Shown here: positions 33,329-42,768 of the stretch, in pieces
How positions within the stretch are numbered: the stretch's first letter is position 1
How the letters are laid out: every line of letters starts with the position of its first letter
DNA from: Clostridium cavendishii DSM 21758
Lineage (GTDB): Bacteria; Bacillota; Clostridia; Clostridiales; Clostridiaceae
Reading direction: 5' to 3'
Assembly: GCF_900141845.1 (NCBI RefSeq)
Contig: NZ_FQZB01000012.1
Location: 153,012 to 217,011, forward strand
DNA: 64,000 nucleotides
Made by a program: the position numbers and the translations under genes
Notes under the pieces: generated by a model
What the model was told of the DNA's origin: nothing
The model's database searches: none
Seen by the model: only the letters and a program-made list of their open reading frames with translations

Positions 33329-34249
33329 TTATATAACTTTATTTAACCATAATTGTATATCTTCTATTACTTCGTCCTTTGAAACTTCATTTAACATTTC
33401 ATGTCTACCTTCTTTATATAACTTATAATTTACATCTTTAATATTTAACAACTTATATATATTATAGAGATTAATTATTCCTTTCCCACAATTCCCAACT
33501 GGGTCTTTATCTCCTGCAAAAATATAAATTGGAATATCCTTAGGTATTTTATTTAAATTTTCTTTTTTATGAATATCTTTTAGTCCATTTAATAAATCAT
33601 AATAAAAACTAGATGTACATATAAAACCACAAAGTGGATCTTCTATATATTTATCTACTTCTAATTTATCACTACATAACCAATCAAATGCTGTCCTGTT
33701 TGGCTTAAAATTATTATTAAAATTTCCAAATGATAATTTATCTAAAAGTTTACTTTTATGTTTTCTTCCATATAATTTAATTTCAATTCCCGCCAAAGCT
33801 GCACCTATTCTTGCTCCTGATATCGGTTTTCCATTAGTTCCTGATAAAATAAGTCCATCTATTAATTCTGCATGTTCCTCTAAATATCTTTGAGATATAA
33901 ACGATCCCATGCTGTGTCCAAACAAAATTATCTTCTTATCTACATTGGCGTTCTTTATAAATTTTGTAATATCATATAGATTTTGTACTAAAACATTAAA
34001 GCCATCATTATCAGCTATGTATCCAAGTTCATTTTTGTTCTCTGCAGTATACCCATGTCCTCTATGATCATGAGCATAAACTATATACCCTTTTTTTACA
34101 AGCATTTCTGCAAAATAATCATACCTTATTGCAGTTTCACTCATACCATGAGATATCTGGATAATAGCTTTAGCTTCTTTATCGCTGTACCATTTATAAA
34201 CATTTATTTTTTTTCCATATCTGTCTTCTACATAAAAATTTTCTCTCAT
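33329..34249 (-). CDS. Alpha/beta hydrolase, monoacylglycerol lipase/lysophospholipase-like
   Basis: 306 residues. Ser-nucleophile motif GHSMGS in KIILFGHSMGSFISQ, oxyanion-region HGMSE, the HDHRGHG loop typical of this family (VYAHDHRGHGYT), Asp in FAGDKDPVGN and His in KEGRHEMLNE complete the triad. GGGGGAG lies 6 bases before ATG 34249; an earlier in-frame ATG at 34297 would add 16 residues before that site. Likely acts on acylglycerols or lysophospholipids in the cytoplasm; no signal peptide. Monocistronic. Confidence 0.88.
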   Translation of the reverse strand: MRENFYVEDRYGKKINVYKWYSDKEAKAIIQISHGMSETAIRYDYFAEMLVKKGYIVYAHDHRGHGYTAENKNELGYIADNDGFNVLVQNLYDITKFIKNANVDKKIILFGHSMGSFISQRYLEEHAELIDGLILSGTNGKPISGARIGAALAGIEIKLYGRKHKSKLLDKLSFGNFNNNFKPNRTAFDWLCSDKLEVDKYIEDPLCGFICTSSFYYDLLNGLKDIHKKENLNKIPKDIPIYIFAGDKDPVGNCGKGIINLYNIYKLLNIKDVNYKLYKEGRHEMLNEVSKDEVIEDIQLWLNKVI

Positions 34250-34371
34250 TTTTTCTCCCCCTTGTACACATAATAATGCCTTTGTAAACCTTGCCATAAT
34301 TTAATTTTATACTATATTACATACTTTTTAAAGTATTTTTGAATATATTGCAATCAGCTCCATTTTTAGTT

Positions 34372-34959
34372 TTATTTTACTTGATATTTTAAATAAGATT
34401 CTATCTTATATTTCCAATAGGTATACTTTTTAAAATCTTGCTCACAAACGTAGTTTAAAAATACCTCTAAACATTCTTTTTTATATAGTCCTTTCATTAA
34501 ATGCCTTGGATATTTAACTACCTTTTTATAATTATTTTTAGGATCTATTATCTTTATACTTCCATCCAATTGAACAAATATGTCTTTGCATCTTAAATCC
34601 TGTCTAGTAAACTTAAGCTTTTTAAAATCCTCTACCATTTCATAAAGTTCCTTACAAAGTTTCTCACTAAGTTCATTTTTTTTCAAATATTTATCAAGCC
34701 TAATGCCTTCTACATATTCTCTAACTATATAATTCTCACCTAGATAATATATCTTAGGAAAAAATCTAGATCTTTTAGTCTTAAGAAGTATACTACTTTC
34801 ATCTTTCCAAACTTTTTTATTTCTAAAAAATTTAATTATCATATTATCAGGTAATAAGAATACAACTCCATTATGCCCTTCGCCTAAATACTCACCCTGT
34901 TTGAATAAAATTTCTATTTTCTCTGGCAAATTCACACAATAATCAAAATTTTTACTCAT
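34372..34959 (-). CDS. Small protein-kinase-fold protein
   Basis: 195 residues resembling a minimal kinase: glycine-rich loop GEGHNGVVF, candidate ATP lysine in NMIIKFFRN, catalytic-loop-like FTRQDLRCKDIFV (in place of HRDLKxxN) and a metal-binding IIDPKN in place of DFG. It is shorter than a typical Ser/Thr kinase and lacks most of the C-lobe, like RIO/lipopolysaccharide-kinase-type proteins common in clostridia. It may phosphorylate a small molecule or protein; no partner is apparent. Another, more degenerate kinase-like protein lies at 40748. Confidence 0.7.
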   Translation of the reverse strand: MSKNFDYCVNLPEKIEILFKQGEYLGEGHNGVVFLLPDNMIIKFFRNKKVWKDESSILLKTKRSRFFPKIYYLGENYIVREYVEGIRLDKYLKKNELSEKLCKELYEMVEDFKKLKFTRQDLRCKDIFVQLDGSIKIIDPKNNYKKVVKYPRHLMKGLYKKECLEVFLNYVCEQDFKKYTYWKYKIESYLKYQVK

Positions 34960-35012
34960 TCAATATCCCTCAAAAATTACTTTATTAATTATATATATTT
35001 ACAAAAATAAAA

Positions 35013-35050
35013 AAATAGACTTGAAGCATTTAGTTTTCAAGTCTATTTCA
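35013..35050. terminator. Terminator after the transglycosylase-coaE-polA operon
   Basis: AATAGACTTGAA and TTCAAGTCTATT arms with A- and T-runs on both sides, at the end of the minus-strand operon 38872-35080. Confidence 0.85.
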
Positions 35051-35079
35051 ATAGTTTTATAATTTTAAGTTTTAAATTT

Positions 35080-35637
35080 TTATTCTAAATTTTCATCATA
35101 AAGTTTTTTGTATATATTATAATAAGAATTAACTTTTTTTACGTATTTATCTGTTTCTTTGAAAGGTATATTATTTAAGGTTTTACCATCCATTGAGTGT
35201 TCATCCTTAGCTAACCATTTTTTCACATTACCTCTTCCAGCATTATAAGCCGCAATAGCTAAATCTATATCTTTGAATTCCTCTTTCAAATCCTTTAAAT
35301 ACCATGTACCAAATTTTATGTTGGTTTCTGGATTTTTTAGCATATTTTCATCAAAATCGTAAATGCCCATTTGCTCTGCTACCCACTCACCAGTTTTAGG
35401 TGTCATTTGCATAAGTCCTATTGCATTACTTTTTGACTTTGCCTTGCAATCAAAATTACTTTCAGCTTTTATAACTGCAAGCGTAAGCCTTGGATCTATA
35501 GAATTTTCTCTACTATAACTTATAACATAACTTTTGTGCTCAGCTTTAAAAATATAAGTTTTAATAATAAATTTGCCCGCTAAAAAAGCAATTAAAATAA
35601 CTAAACAGAAAATCATTATCCTTTTTAATATACCCAT
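35080..35637 (-). CDS. Membrane-anchored lytic transglycosylase (SLT family)
   Basis: 185 residues with an N-terminal membrane anchor or signal (MIFCLVILIAFLAGKFIIK) and a Slt70-type catalytic domain: catalytic Glu in LAVIKAESNFDCKAKSKS, then AIGLMQMTPKTGEWVA, NIKFGTWYLKDL and AIAAYNAGRGNVKKWL. It cleaves the peptidoglycan glycan strand between MurNAc and GlcNAc to form an anhydro end. It follows coaE by 14 bases and belongs to a polA-coaE operon, an arrangement seen in several clostridia. Confidence 0.92.
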   Translation of the reverse strand: MGILKRIMIFCLVILIAFLAGKFIIKTYIFKAEHKSYVISYSRENSIDPRLTLAVIKAESNFDCKAKSKSNAIGLMQMTPKTGEWVAEQMGIYDFDENMLKNPETNIKFGTWYLKDLKEEFKDIDLAIAAYNAGRGNVKKWLAKDEHSMDGKTLNNIPFKETDKYVKKVNSYYNIYKKLYDENLE

Positions 35638-35651
35638 TATTTATTTATCTC

Positions 35652-36254
35652 CTATTTTTCATACAATCTTAAAAGTTCAACTAAGTCATCTATTTGTTCC
35701 TTAGTCTTTATAAGATTCTTTCCATTATCAATTATGAAATTTGCATAATCTTTTTTTCTGTCTAGACTCATCTGTGCATTTATTCTATTTATTATCTCAT
35801 TTTGAGATAACTTATCTCTAGATTTTATTCTTTGTATTTGAGTACTTTGATCCACCCAAACTAAAATAACCATATCCATTTCTTCATGTAAATTGTTTTC
35901 TATTAATGTTGGTGCATCTAATATTACTATATGCTCACCCTTTTTCTCTAATTGTTCAAATTTTTCATTTATTTCTTTTATTATAAATGGCATTATAATA
36001 CTTTCATATTTTTTTCTTTCTTTTGGAAATCTAAAAACGTGATTTCCAAACTCTCTTCTTCTAAATTCTCCCCGCCAATCAAAAAAATTATCTCCAAATT
36101 GTATTCTTACTTTTTCTAATATTTCTGAATACTTATTTAAAACTTCTCTTGAAACAGTATCTGCATCTATAATAGTATACTTATACTCTTCAAGCATACT
36201 AGCTACAGTACTTTTCCCAGAACCAATTCCTCCTGTAAGTCCTATTTTAAGCAT
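35652..36254 (-). CDS. coaE: Dephospho-CoA kinase
   Basis: 200 residues, P-loop GLTGGIGSGKST at the N-terminus, DADTVSREVL, FRFPKERKKYESIIMP (lid region, HP variants) and LDAPTLIENNLH. It phosphorylates dephospho-CoA at the ribose 3' hydroxyl, the last step of CoA synthesis. It starts 11 bases after polA and is followed by the transglycosylase, so all three share a transcript. CoA is also the donor of the phosphopantetheine needed by the synthetases at the right of the window, though linkage by operon is absent. Confidence 0.95.
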   Translation of the reverse strand: MLKIGLTGGIGSGKSTVASMLEEYKYTIIDADTVSREVLNKYSEILEKVRIQFGDNFFDWRGEFRRREFGNHVFRFPKERKKYESIIMPFIIKEINEKFEQLEKKGEHIVILDAPTLIENNLHEEMDMVILVWVDQSTQIQRIKSRDKLSQNEIINRINAQMSLDRKKDYANFIIDNGKNLIKTKEQIDDLVELLRLYEK

Positions 36255-36265
36255 ATTTTCACCTC

Positions 36266-38872
36266 TTATTTAGCTTCATACCAAGTTTTTCCTATACTAA
36301 TAGAAACTTCTAATGGTACCTCTAGTTCTAAAACTTTTTCCATTTCTTCTTTTACTAAAGCTCTCACTACATCCAACTCATCTTTTAATACATTTAATAT
36401 AAGTTCATCGTGTACTTGCAGTATTATTCTACTTCTAAGATTAGAGTTTTCTAGCTTATTATAAACATTAACCATAGCAAGCTTTATAATATCGGCTGCG
36501 CTTCCTTGAATAGGTGCATTCATAGCAAGCCTTTCTCCTAAAGCTTTTACTATTTTATTTGAAGATTTTATCTCTGGAATAAATCTTCTTCTATTTAAAA
36601 TAGTTATTACAGCTCCCGTTTCAATTGCCTCATTTTTAGTCCCTTCAAGATATTCCCTAATCTTTGGATATCTTTCAAAATAAATATCCATATACTCCTT
36701 TGCTTCTTTTTTACTTATCTTTAAATCTTGAGCTAATGAAAAATCACTTATACCATACACTATACCAAAATTAACTGCTTTAGCCCTACTTCTCATAATA
36801 GGTGTAACATTATCTAATGCGACTTTAAACACCTCTGACGCTGTTTTAGTATGAATATCAGAGTGTTCTTTAAAAGCAGCAATCATGTTTTGATCTTTTG
36901 CCATATGCGCAAGTACTCTAAGTTCTATTTGAGAATAATCTGCCGAAAGTAATATTGAATCTTCATTACTTGGTATAAACACTTTTCTTATTTCCCTTCC
37001 CATTTCATACTTAATAGGAATGTTCTGAAGATTAGGTTCAGTTGAACTTAACCTTCCTGTAGTAGTTACAGTTTGATTAAAGCTTGAATGTATAGATTTA
37101 TCTTTATCTATAACGTGCTTAAGTCCCTCTACATAAGTTGAATATAATTTAGATAATTGTCTAAAATATGTTATCTTATCTATTATAGGATGCTTATCTG
37201 CTAATTTTTCTAAAACCTCTGCATTAGTTGAATATCCTGTTTTAGTCTTTTTAATGACTGGAAGATCCAATTTTTCAAAAAGGATTTTTCCAAGTTGCTT
37301 TGGAGAATTTATGTTAAACTTTTCTTCTGCCATATCAAATATTTCTTTTTCTGTAGTAGCTATCTCTTCACTAAATTTCATTCCTAAGCTATCTAACATT
37401 TCTTCATTAACCCTGAATCCTAAAGCTTCCATAGATGCTAAAGCTTCTGTTAGTTTTAATTCTACATCATACATAAGATAATTCATATTAGCAGACTCTA
37501 TTTTTTCCTTTAATACTTTAGTTAACTTAGGTAAATAGAAATTTAGTTTTACTAAATCTTCTAAGGTGATATCATTAACACTTTCCCCTAAATATCCTTC
37601 AATTAAATCTTTTAAGTGATAATTACTCCTTGAAGAATCTAAAAGATACCCAGCTAAAGCTGTATCAAAGTTTAATCCCTTAAGAGTTATACCTACTCTT
37701 CTTAATGCTTTAATAGCATCCTTGATATCATGACCATTTTTTAAAATAGTTTCATTCTCTAAAAATCCTTTAAGTAATTCTTTCGCAGAATTTTCTTTAA
37801 TTAGCTCATTAAACTTAATTACATAATTATTTTCATCATTACTTAAAAATATGTTTTCTATCTCTATAGTAGAATATTTTTCCTTATTTTTTAAGGTGAA
37901 TGTTAAATAAATGTCTTTTACTAAACTTTTTATTAGACTTTCAAGTGAATTTAAATCTGAAACCTCGTTAAATTCTATTTTCTTTATAGATTGTATATCT
38001 ACATCTTCATTTAACTTTAATTTGTCTATAAGTGTTTTCATTTGAAGCTTTATAAGCATAGCTTTAAGTTCTATCTTATTGTAATTTTGAGTAGATTTAA
38101 TATCCTCAAAATCAAACTCTATAGGTACGTTAGTCATAATAGTTGCAAGTTTTTTAGAAAATATAGCCTGTTCGCTGTATGTTATAAGATTTTCCTTCAA
38201 CTTTTTCCCACTAATTTCTTCTACATTTTTTAAAACTTCTTCTACACTTCCATAAGTTTGAATTAATTTATAAGCTGTTTTTTCTCCTATACCAGGTACA
38301 CCTTTTATATTATCAGATTTATCTCCCATAAGACCTTTTACATCTATAAATTGTGTTGGGGTTACACCTAGTTCATCTATCATACGTTTCTCATTATAAA
38401 TTTCAACTTCAGTAACACCTTTTTTAGTTATAACAACTTTTATATTTTCAGAGGCAAGCTGAAGAGCGTCCCTATCTCCTGTTATTATATAAACTTCTAC
38501 AGATTTCTTTTCTGCATATTTTGCAAGTGTTCCTATAATATCATCAGCTTCAAAGCCATCTAATTCATATATATTAATATCCAAAAGTTCTAACATTTTT
38601 TTTATTATATCAAATTGAGGTATAAGCTCTTCTGGCATTTTTTTTCTTCCTGCTTTATAATCATCATACTCTTCATGCCTAAATGTTTTAGCCTTTTTAT
38701 CAAAAGTACATACTATATAATCTGGCTTAAGCTCCTCTTTCATTTTTAAGACCATATTTGAAAATCCATATATTGCATTTGTATATATACCATCACTATT
38801 ACTTAAGAGTGGCACCGCATAAAAAGCTCTATACATTAAACTATTACCATCTAAAATCATTAATTTTTCCAT
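36266..38872 (-). CDS. polA: DNA polymerase I
   Basis: 868 residues. The 5'-nuclease domain (MILDGNSLMYRAFYAVPLLS, GFEADDIIGTLA, TGDRDALQLA, GLMGDKSDNIKGVPGIGEKT) is followed by a degenerate 3'-5' exonuclease domain (about 300-470; the DxE metal site is absent, LTFTLKNK instead) and the polymerase domain with SADYSQIELRVLAHM (motif A), RSRAKAVNFGIVYGIS (motif B) and QVHDELI (motif C). Lack of proofreading residues is usual in Firmicutes PolA. It heads the polA-coaE-transglycosylase operon. Confidence 0.97.
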   Translation of the reverse strand: MEKLMILDGNSLMYRAFYAVPLLSNSDGIYTNAIYGFSNMVLKMKEELKPDYIVCTFDKKAKTFRHEEYDDYKAGRKKMPEELIPQFDIIKKMLELLDINIYELDGFEADDIIGTLAKYAEKKSVEVYIITGDRDALQLASENIKVVITKKGVTEVEIYNEKRMIDELGVTPTQFIDVKGLMGDKSDNIKGVPGIGEKTAYKLIQTYGSVEEVLKNVEEISGKKLKENLITYSEQAIFSKKLATIMTNVPIEFDFEDIKSTQNYNKIELKAMLIKLQMKTLIDKLKLNEDVDIQSIKKIEFNEVSDLNSLESLIKSLVKDIYLTFTLKNKEKYSTIEIENIFLSNDENNYVIKFNELIKENSAKELLKGFLENETILKNGHDIKDAIKALRRVGITLKGLNFDTALAGYLLDSSRSNYHLKDLIEGYLGESVNDITLEDLVKLNFYLPKLTKVLKEKIESANMNYLMYDVELKLTEALASMEALGFRVNEEMLDSLGMKFSEEIATTEKEIFDMAEEKFNINSPKQLGKILFEKLDLPVIKKTKTGYSTNAEVLEKLADKHPIIDKITYFRQLSKLYSTYVEGLKHVIDKDKSIHSSFNQTVTTTGRLSSTEPNLQNIPIKYEMGREIRKVFIPSNEDSILLSADYSQIELRVLAHMAKDQNMIAAFKEHSDIHTKTASEVFKVALDNVTPIMRSRAKAVNFGIVYGISDFSLAQDLKISKKEAKEYMDIYFERYPKIREYLEGTKNEAIETGAVITILNRRRFIPEIKSSNKIVKALGERLAMNAPIQGSAADIIKLAMVNVYNKLENSNLRSRIILQVHDELILNVLKDELDVVRALVKEEMEKVLELEVPLEVSISIGKTWYEAK

Positions 38873-39009
38873 AACATTACCTCCTAAACGTCATTAATAT
38901 CATTCCCATAAATGTAAAAAACTATTAATAAAATACAAACTACCTTTTATAATAGCAAAAAATACTAATATAAAAACTATGTAAAGTAAAATACTATCAA
39001 GTTATAACA

Positions 39010-39927
39010 TTAAAATATACTTAAGTCTAGTTCATCAGACAATTCTTTTAATATATGTGTTCCTGCTATACTATTTCCTTTTTTATCCAAAGAAGGTCCA
39101 TATACACCTATTCCCATTCTTTTAGGAACCGCTGCCATTATACCTCCTCCAACACCACTTTTGGCTGGTATTCCTATATGAACCGCAAATTTTCCTGAAG
39201 CATCATACATCCCACAAGTAACCATTATAGTTTTTACTATTCTACTAACTTCTCTTGATATAACTCTTTCCCCACTCCAAGGAAGTATCCCATCATTTGC
39301 AAGCATTGATGCAAATTTTGCTATGTCTATACAATTAACCTCAATAGAACATTGTTTAAAATAAAGATCTAAAATATCCTCAACGTCACCATCTATTGTA
39401 TTATTACTTTTTAAGTAATAAGCTAAATATCTATTTCTATCTCCTGTTAATTTTTCTGACTTATATACTGATTTATTTATATCTATATCATTGTTTCCTG
39501 TCACTTTTCTCGTAAAATTAAGTATTTTTTCAAACTTCTCTTCTTCACTTACACCATAAATAAGAGCTGTGGTAGCTATTGCCCCTGCATTTATCATAGG
39601 ATTATATGGCTTAACTTTTTGTTTAATTTCAAGATTTACTATGCTATTAAAACTATCACCTGTTGGTTCCATTCCAACCTTCTCAAAAACTCTTTCTTTA
39701 CCATTATCTTGTATTGCAAGTATCAAAGATACAACTTTTGATATACTTTGCATTGTAAACTTTTTAGAACAATCACCTGCACTGTGTACTTTCCCATCTA
39801 ATGTTATAACTGCAACCCCTAAATCATTTTTATCTGCATTTAAAAGTTCAGGTATATAACTAGCTAAATTGCCTTTTTTAGTTATCTCTCTATTGTTCTC
39901 AACTAATGTTTCTAATAATCTTTTCAT
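39010..39927 (-). CDS. glsA: Glutaminase
   Basis: 305 residues of the beta-lactamase-like glutaminase family. The Ser-x-x-Lys motif is in MQSISKVVSL; other family motifs are KPYNPMINAGAIATTALI, DGILPWSGERVISREV and KSGVGGGIMAAVPKRMGIGV. It hydrolyses L-glutamine to glutamate and ammonia and is linked in many bacteria to acid tolerance and nitrogen metabolism. Single gene with no transporter next to it. Confidence 0.95.
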   Translation of the reverse strand: MKRLLETLVENNREITKKGNLASYIPELLNADKNDLGVAVITLDGKVHSAGDCSKKFTMQSISKVVSLILAIQDNGKERVFEKVGMEPTGDSFNSIVNLEIKQKVKPYNPMINAGAIATTALIYGVSEEEKFEKILNFTRKVTGNNDIDINKSVYKSEKLTGDRNRYLAYYLKSNNTIDGDVEDILDLYFKQCSIEVNCIDIAKFASMLANDGILPWSGERVISREVSRIVKTIMVTCGMYDASGKFAVHIGIPAKSGVGGGIMAAVPKRMGIGVYGPSLDKKGNSIAGTHILKELSDELDLSIF

Positions 39928-40001
39928 CCTAATCCTTCCTTTTCATAACTATACTCTATTAAAATATTTTAATACAAATATTATAAATATTAAACCTTTT
40001 A

Positions 40002-40010
40002 TGGTATAAT
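40002..40010 (+). promoter_or_regulatory. Extended -10 promoter of the lipoprotein gene
   Basis: TGGTATAAT about 39 bases before the start at 40049; no obvious -35 box. Confidence 0.5.
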
Positions 40011-40048
40011 TTAATTATATTATACAAAATTTAAAGGAGTTAAAGAAA

Positions 40049-40687
40049 ATGAAGAAAAAATTTTTATTTTGCATTTCCATTTTTTTGATTTTTATAAATT
40101 TTCTAGGATGTGTCAAAAAAGAACAAAACATGACTTCAACTAGTAAGTACATAGAAACAAAAGCTGATACTTTGAACTCAGAAATAATAACACTTGACAA
40201 TATTCTTCCTAATAAAGTTGGTACAAAACTTATTTATAAAGGTGGTTTTGAAAATTCTGGTGAAATTTCAATTGTAGAATTTATTGAAGGAAATAAAACC
40301 CAAATAAGAACCACTAATTCTGGTATAGCTGTTGTAAAAATTTATGAAAAGAGAACTGATGGCATATATATTATTTATTCCAATGAAGTATCAGAAGAAA
40401 AAAAGAATTATATAAATGAAAAGCCTAATAAAGAAGAGGTTTTTGTAAAAGGTCCTATTTTACAAAAAACTTCTTGGACTGATTCTAATGGTAATACTTA
40501 TTTTATAACTGATTTAAATTCACAAGTTAAAACAGATGCTGGTATATTCAATACTATAGTAATAGCTAGTGAAAAAAACGGTAACATATCAAGAAAATTC
40601 ATTGCGCCTAATGTTGGTGTTGTTAGAAATTCATTCAAAACAAATAATGTAGAATTTTTAACTGAAATCAAAGAAATTTCCAAGTAA
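40049..40687 (+). CDS. Unrecognised lipoprotein
   Basis: 212 residues with a short signal peptide (MKKKFLFCISIFLIFINFLG) and a lipobox FLGC. The mature part is beta-rich: NKVGTKLIYKGGFENSGEIS, LQKTSWTDSNGNTYFIT, DAGIFNTIVIASEKNGNI and the terminal APNVGVVRN. That pattern, a threefold beta layout ending with a conserved GVVR segment, is common in clostridial surface lipoproteins of unknown function. AAAGGAG lies about 14 bases before the ATG. The terminator right after it overlaps the next gene's translation signals. Confidence 0.75.
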   Translation: MKKKFLFCISIFLIFINFLGCVKKEQNMTSTSKYIETKADTLNSEIITLDNILPNKVGTKLIYKGGFENSGEISIVEFIEGNKTQIRTTNSGIAVVKIYEKRTDGIYIIYSNEVSEEKKNYINEKPNKEEVFVKGPILQKTSWTDSNGNTYFITDLNSQVKTDAGIFNTIVIASEKNGNISRKFIAPNVGVVRNSFKTNNVEFLTEIKEISK

Positions 40688-40697
40688 CAAAATTATT

Positions 40698-40747
40698 AAA
40701 TACCTCATACCATATAACAATCAGATTAAATGGTATGAGGTATTTTT
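40698..40747 (+). terminator. Terminator that also hides the next gene's ribosome site
   Basis: AAATACCTCATACCAT and ATGGTATGAGGTATTT are exact 16-base arms (40698-40713, 40730-40745) followed by TT and then the ATG of 40748. GAGG at 40737-40740, at 7 bases from this ATG, lies inside the right arm. Confidence 0.85.
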
Positions 40748-41293
40748 ATGATAACTAATGATGTTTTTATCAATAAATTAACAAACCTTTCGCTTAAAAA
40801 ATTTGATAAATTATATCCCTTTCTAGGTGAAGGCATAGCTAGACGTGTTTATGCCCTTAATAACAATCTGATTGTTAAAGTAGCTAAAAATAACGATGGT
40901 TATTTTCAAAACTTTGTTGAAGAATACGTCTATGCTAACGCTGATACTAGAATACTAAAATATCTTTGTCCTATATATTATTCAAATTCTAGAATAATAA
41001 TTATGCCGAGGGCTATAACCTACGATAAATATTCATTAGGTGATAAGGTTAATTTAAAATTCTTAAGACCTGAGCTCTCTGCAAAATCTGATATAGATTA
41101 TATGATAAAAAAGTTTTTCCTTTTTGAAGAGGATATATATTCTCCGAGTTCTTGGGGAAAAATTTTTAATTATAATGTTTTAATTGACTTTGGATGTACA
41201 AGCGATTCTGGTGACAATTTCTACGATTTTGTATATACTCTTTATTTTCTAAGAAACAAAAATACCAATAATTCTAATATTTTCTTTAAATAA
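40748..41293 (+). CDS. Degenerate kinase-fold protein
   Basis: 181 residues with a glycine-rich loop GEGIARRVYAL, an ATP-lysine-like LIVKVAKNN, hinge-like CPIYYSNSRIIIMPRAI and a DFG-containing VLIDFGCTSD near the end. The usual catalytic HRD is not present (SWGKIFNYNVLIDFG). It may be a small-molecule kinase or pseudokinase. The start codon follows directly after the terminator of the lipoprotein gene, and the only plausible ribosome site is inside that hairpin, so expression is probably low or regulated by read-through or refolding. Confidence 0.65.
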   Translation: MITNDVFINKLTNLSLKKFDKLYPFLGEGIARRVYALNNNLIVKVAKNNDGYFQNFVEEYVYANADTRILKYLCPIYYSNSRIIIMPRAITYDKYSLGDKVNLKFLRPELSAKSDIDYMIKKFFLFEEDIYSPSSWGKIFNYNVLIDFGCTSDSGDNFYDFVYTLYFLRNKNTNNSNIFFK

Positions 41294-41371
41294 TAATTGA
41301 CTTATACTATAATGAAATCAAGTATTATAGATGTTATTACTAAATATTTTATTATAGTGGGGTGTGAAATT

Positions 41372-42604
41372 ATGAATTTTAATAAAAATCTAAGAAAATA
41401 CGCAACTCTTGCAGTTCGCACAGGCATAAATATTCAACCTGGGCAAACTTTAGTTATAAATTCTCCTGTAGAATGTTTAGACTTTACAAGGCTTGCTGTA
41501 GAAGAAGCTTATAAAGCTGGGGCAAAAGAAGTTGTAGTTCATTGGAATGATGAAATAACTACAAAATATAAATATCTCTACTCTCCTTTAGAAATTTTTG
41601 AAACTCTACCTGACTGGTCAAGAGACTCACTTATATATTATGCTAGATTAGGTGCTGCTTTTTTAAGTATTTCAGCTTCTGATCCAGAACTTTTAAAAGG
41701 AATTGATACTAAAAAAATTAAGGCTAATCAAAAATCTAGAAGCATAGCCCTTAGTGAATTTCAAACAAGACTTATGTCTAACAAAAATGTTTGGTCTGTA
41801 GTTTCTATTCCTACAAAAGCATGGTCTAAAAAAATCTTTTCAGAACTTAATGATGAAGATGCAGTAAATAGATTATGGAACGAAATTTTTAAAATAGTTA
41901 GAATAGACAAAGAAGATCCAGTAGCTGCTTGGAATGAACATAAAAAAAATCTTAAAGAAAAAATGAATTATCTAAATAATAAAAACTTAAAAGAACTTCA
42001 CTTTAAAAATTCACTTGGTACAGATTTTCATCTTGAGCTTGCTACAGATGCTATTTGGGTAGGCGGAGCTGACTATTCTGAAGAAGGTATTGAATTTATT
42101 GCTAATATGCCAACAGAAGAGGTATTTTCTATGCCAAAGAAAACTGGTGTTAATGGTATAGTACATAGTTCTAAACCACTTAACTATGCTGGAAATATTA
42201 TAGATAATTTTTCAATAACCTTTAAAGATGGTAAAGTAGTTGATTTTACAGCTGAAAATGGCTATGAAAGCTTAAAGAGTTTAATAGAAACTGACGAAGG
42301 ATCTCATTATCTTGGTGAAGTTGCCTTAGTTCCATTTGATTCACCAATTTCAAACTCTAATATAATATTCTTTAATACATTATATGATGAAAACGCATCT
42401 TGCCACTTAGCACTTGGTAAAGCTTATTCTGGTTGTGTTAAAAACGGTGATAACTTAAGTGAAGAAGAGCTCGCTAATAAAGGAGCAAATGATTCCTTAA
42501 CACATGTAGACTTTATGATTGGAACTTCTGATTTATCTATAACAGCTATAGATTTTGACGGGAATAATCATCACATTTTTAGAGACGGTAATTGGGCATT
42601 TTAA
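41372..42604 (+). CDS. M29-family aminopeptidase (AmpS/thermophilic aminopeptidase type)
   Basis: 410 residues. GGGGTGTG about 8 bases before ATG 41372 sets the start; the frame extends upstream without support. Metal and catalytic residues of the family are seen in SHYLGEVALVPFDSP (Glu), ASCHLALGKAYSG (His), and NDSLTHVDFMIGTSDL (His, Asp). The N-terminal domain starts NLRKYATLAVRTGINIQPGQ, typical of M29. It removes N-terminal residues from peptides in the cytoplasm using two metal ions. A -10 box for it may lie between 41293 and 41350 (TACTATAAT, about 41306). Confidence 0.92.
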   Translation: MNFNKNLRKYATLAVRTGINIQPGQTLVINSPVECLDFTRLAVEEAYKAGAKEVVVHWNDEITTKYKYLYSPLEIFETLPDWSRDSLIYYARLGAAFLSISASDPELLKGIDTKKIKANQKSRSIALSEFQTRLMSNKNVWSVVSIPTKAWSKKIFSELNDEDAVNRLWNEIFKIVRIDKEDPVAAWNEHKKNLKEKMNYLNNKNLKELHFKNSLGTDFHLELATDAIWVGGADYSEEGIEFIANMPTEEVFSMPKKTGVNGIVHSSKPLNYAGNIIDNFSITFKDGKVVDFTAENGYESLKSLIETDEGSHYLGEVALVPFDSPISNSNIIFFNTLYDENASCHLALGKAYSGCVKNGDNLSEEELANKGANDSLTHVDFMIGTSDLSITAIDFDGNNHHIFRDGNWAF

Positions 42605-42647
42605 ATCTTTAATATATTAATACCCAGATAATTGTATACAATAATAA

Positions 42648-42707
42648 GCACTTAATTATTCAAGATTTTCTTTTTTAAAAAACAGTCTTGAATTTTAAGT
42701 GCCTTTT
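42648..42707. terminator. Terminator after the aminopeptidase gene
   Basis: GCACTTAA..ATTCAAGA and TCTTGAAT..TTAAGTGC arms with a central TTTTCTTTTTTAAAAAACAG loop, followed by CTTTTTAT. It lies between converging genes. Confidence 0.8.
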
Positions 42708-42768
42708 TATAAACTAACTATAAAATAAACTTAAACTAATTATCTAATATCAATTTTTTCTACTATAT

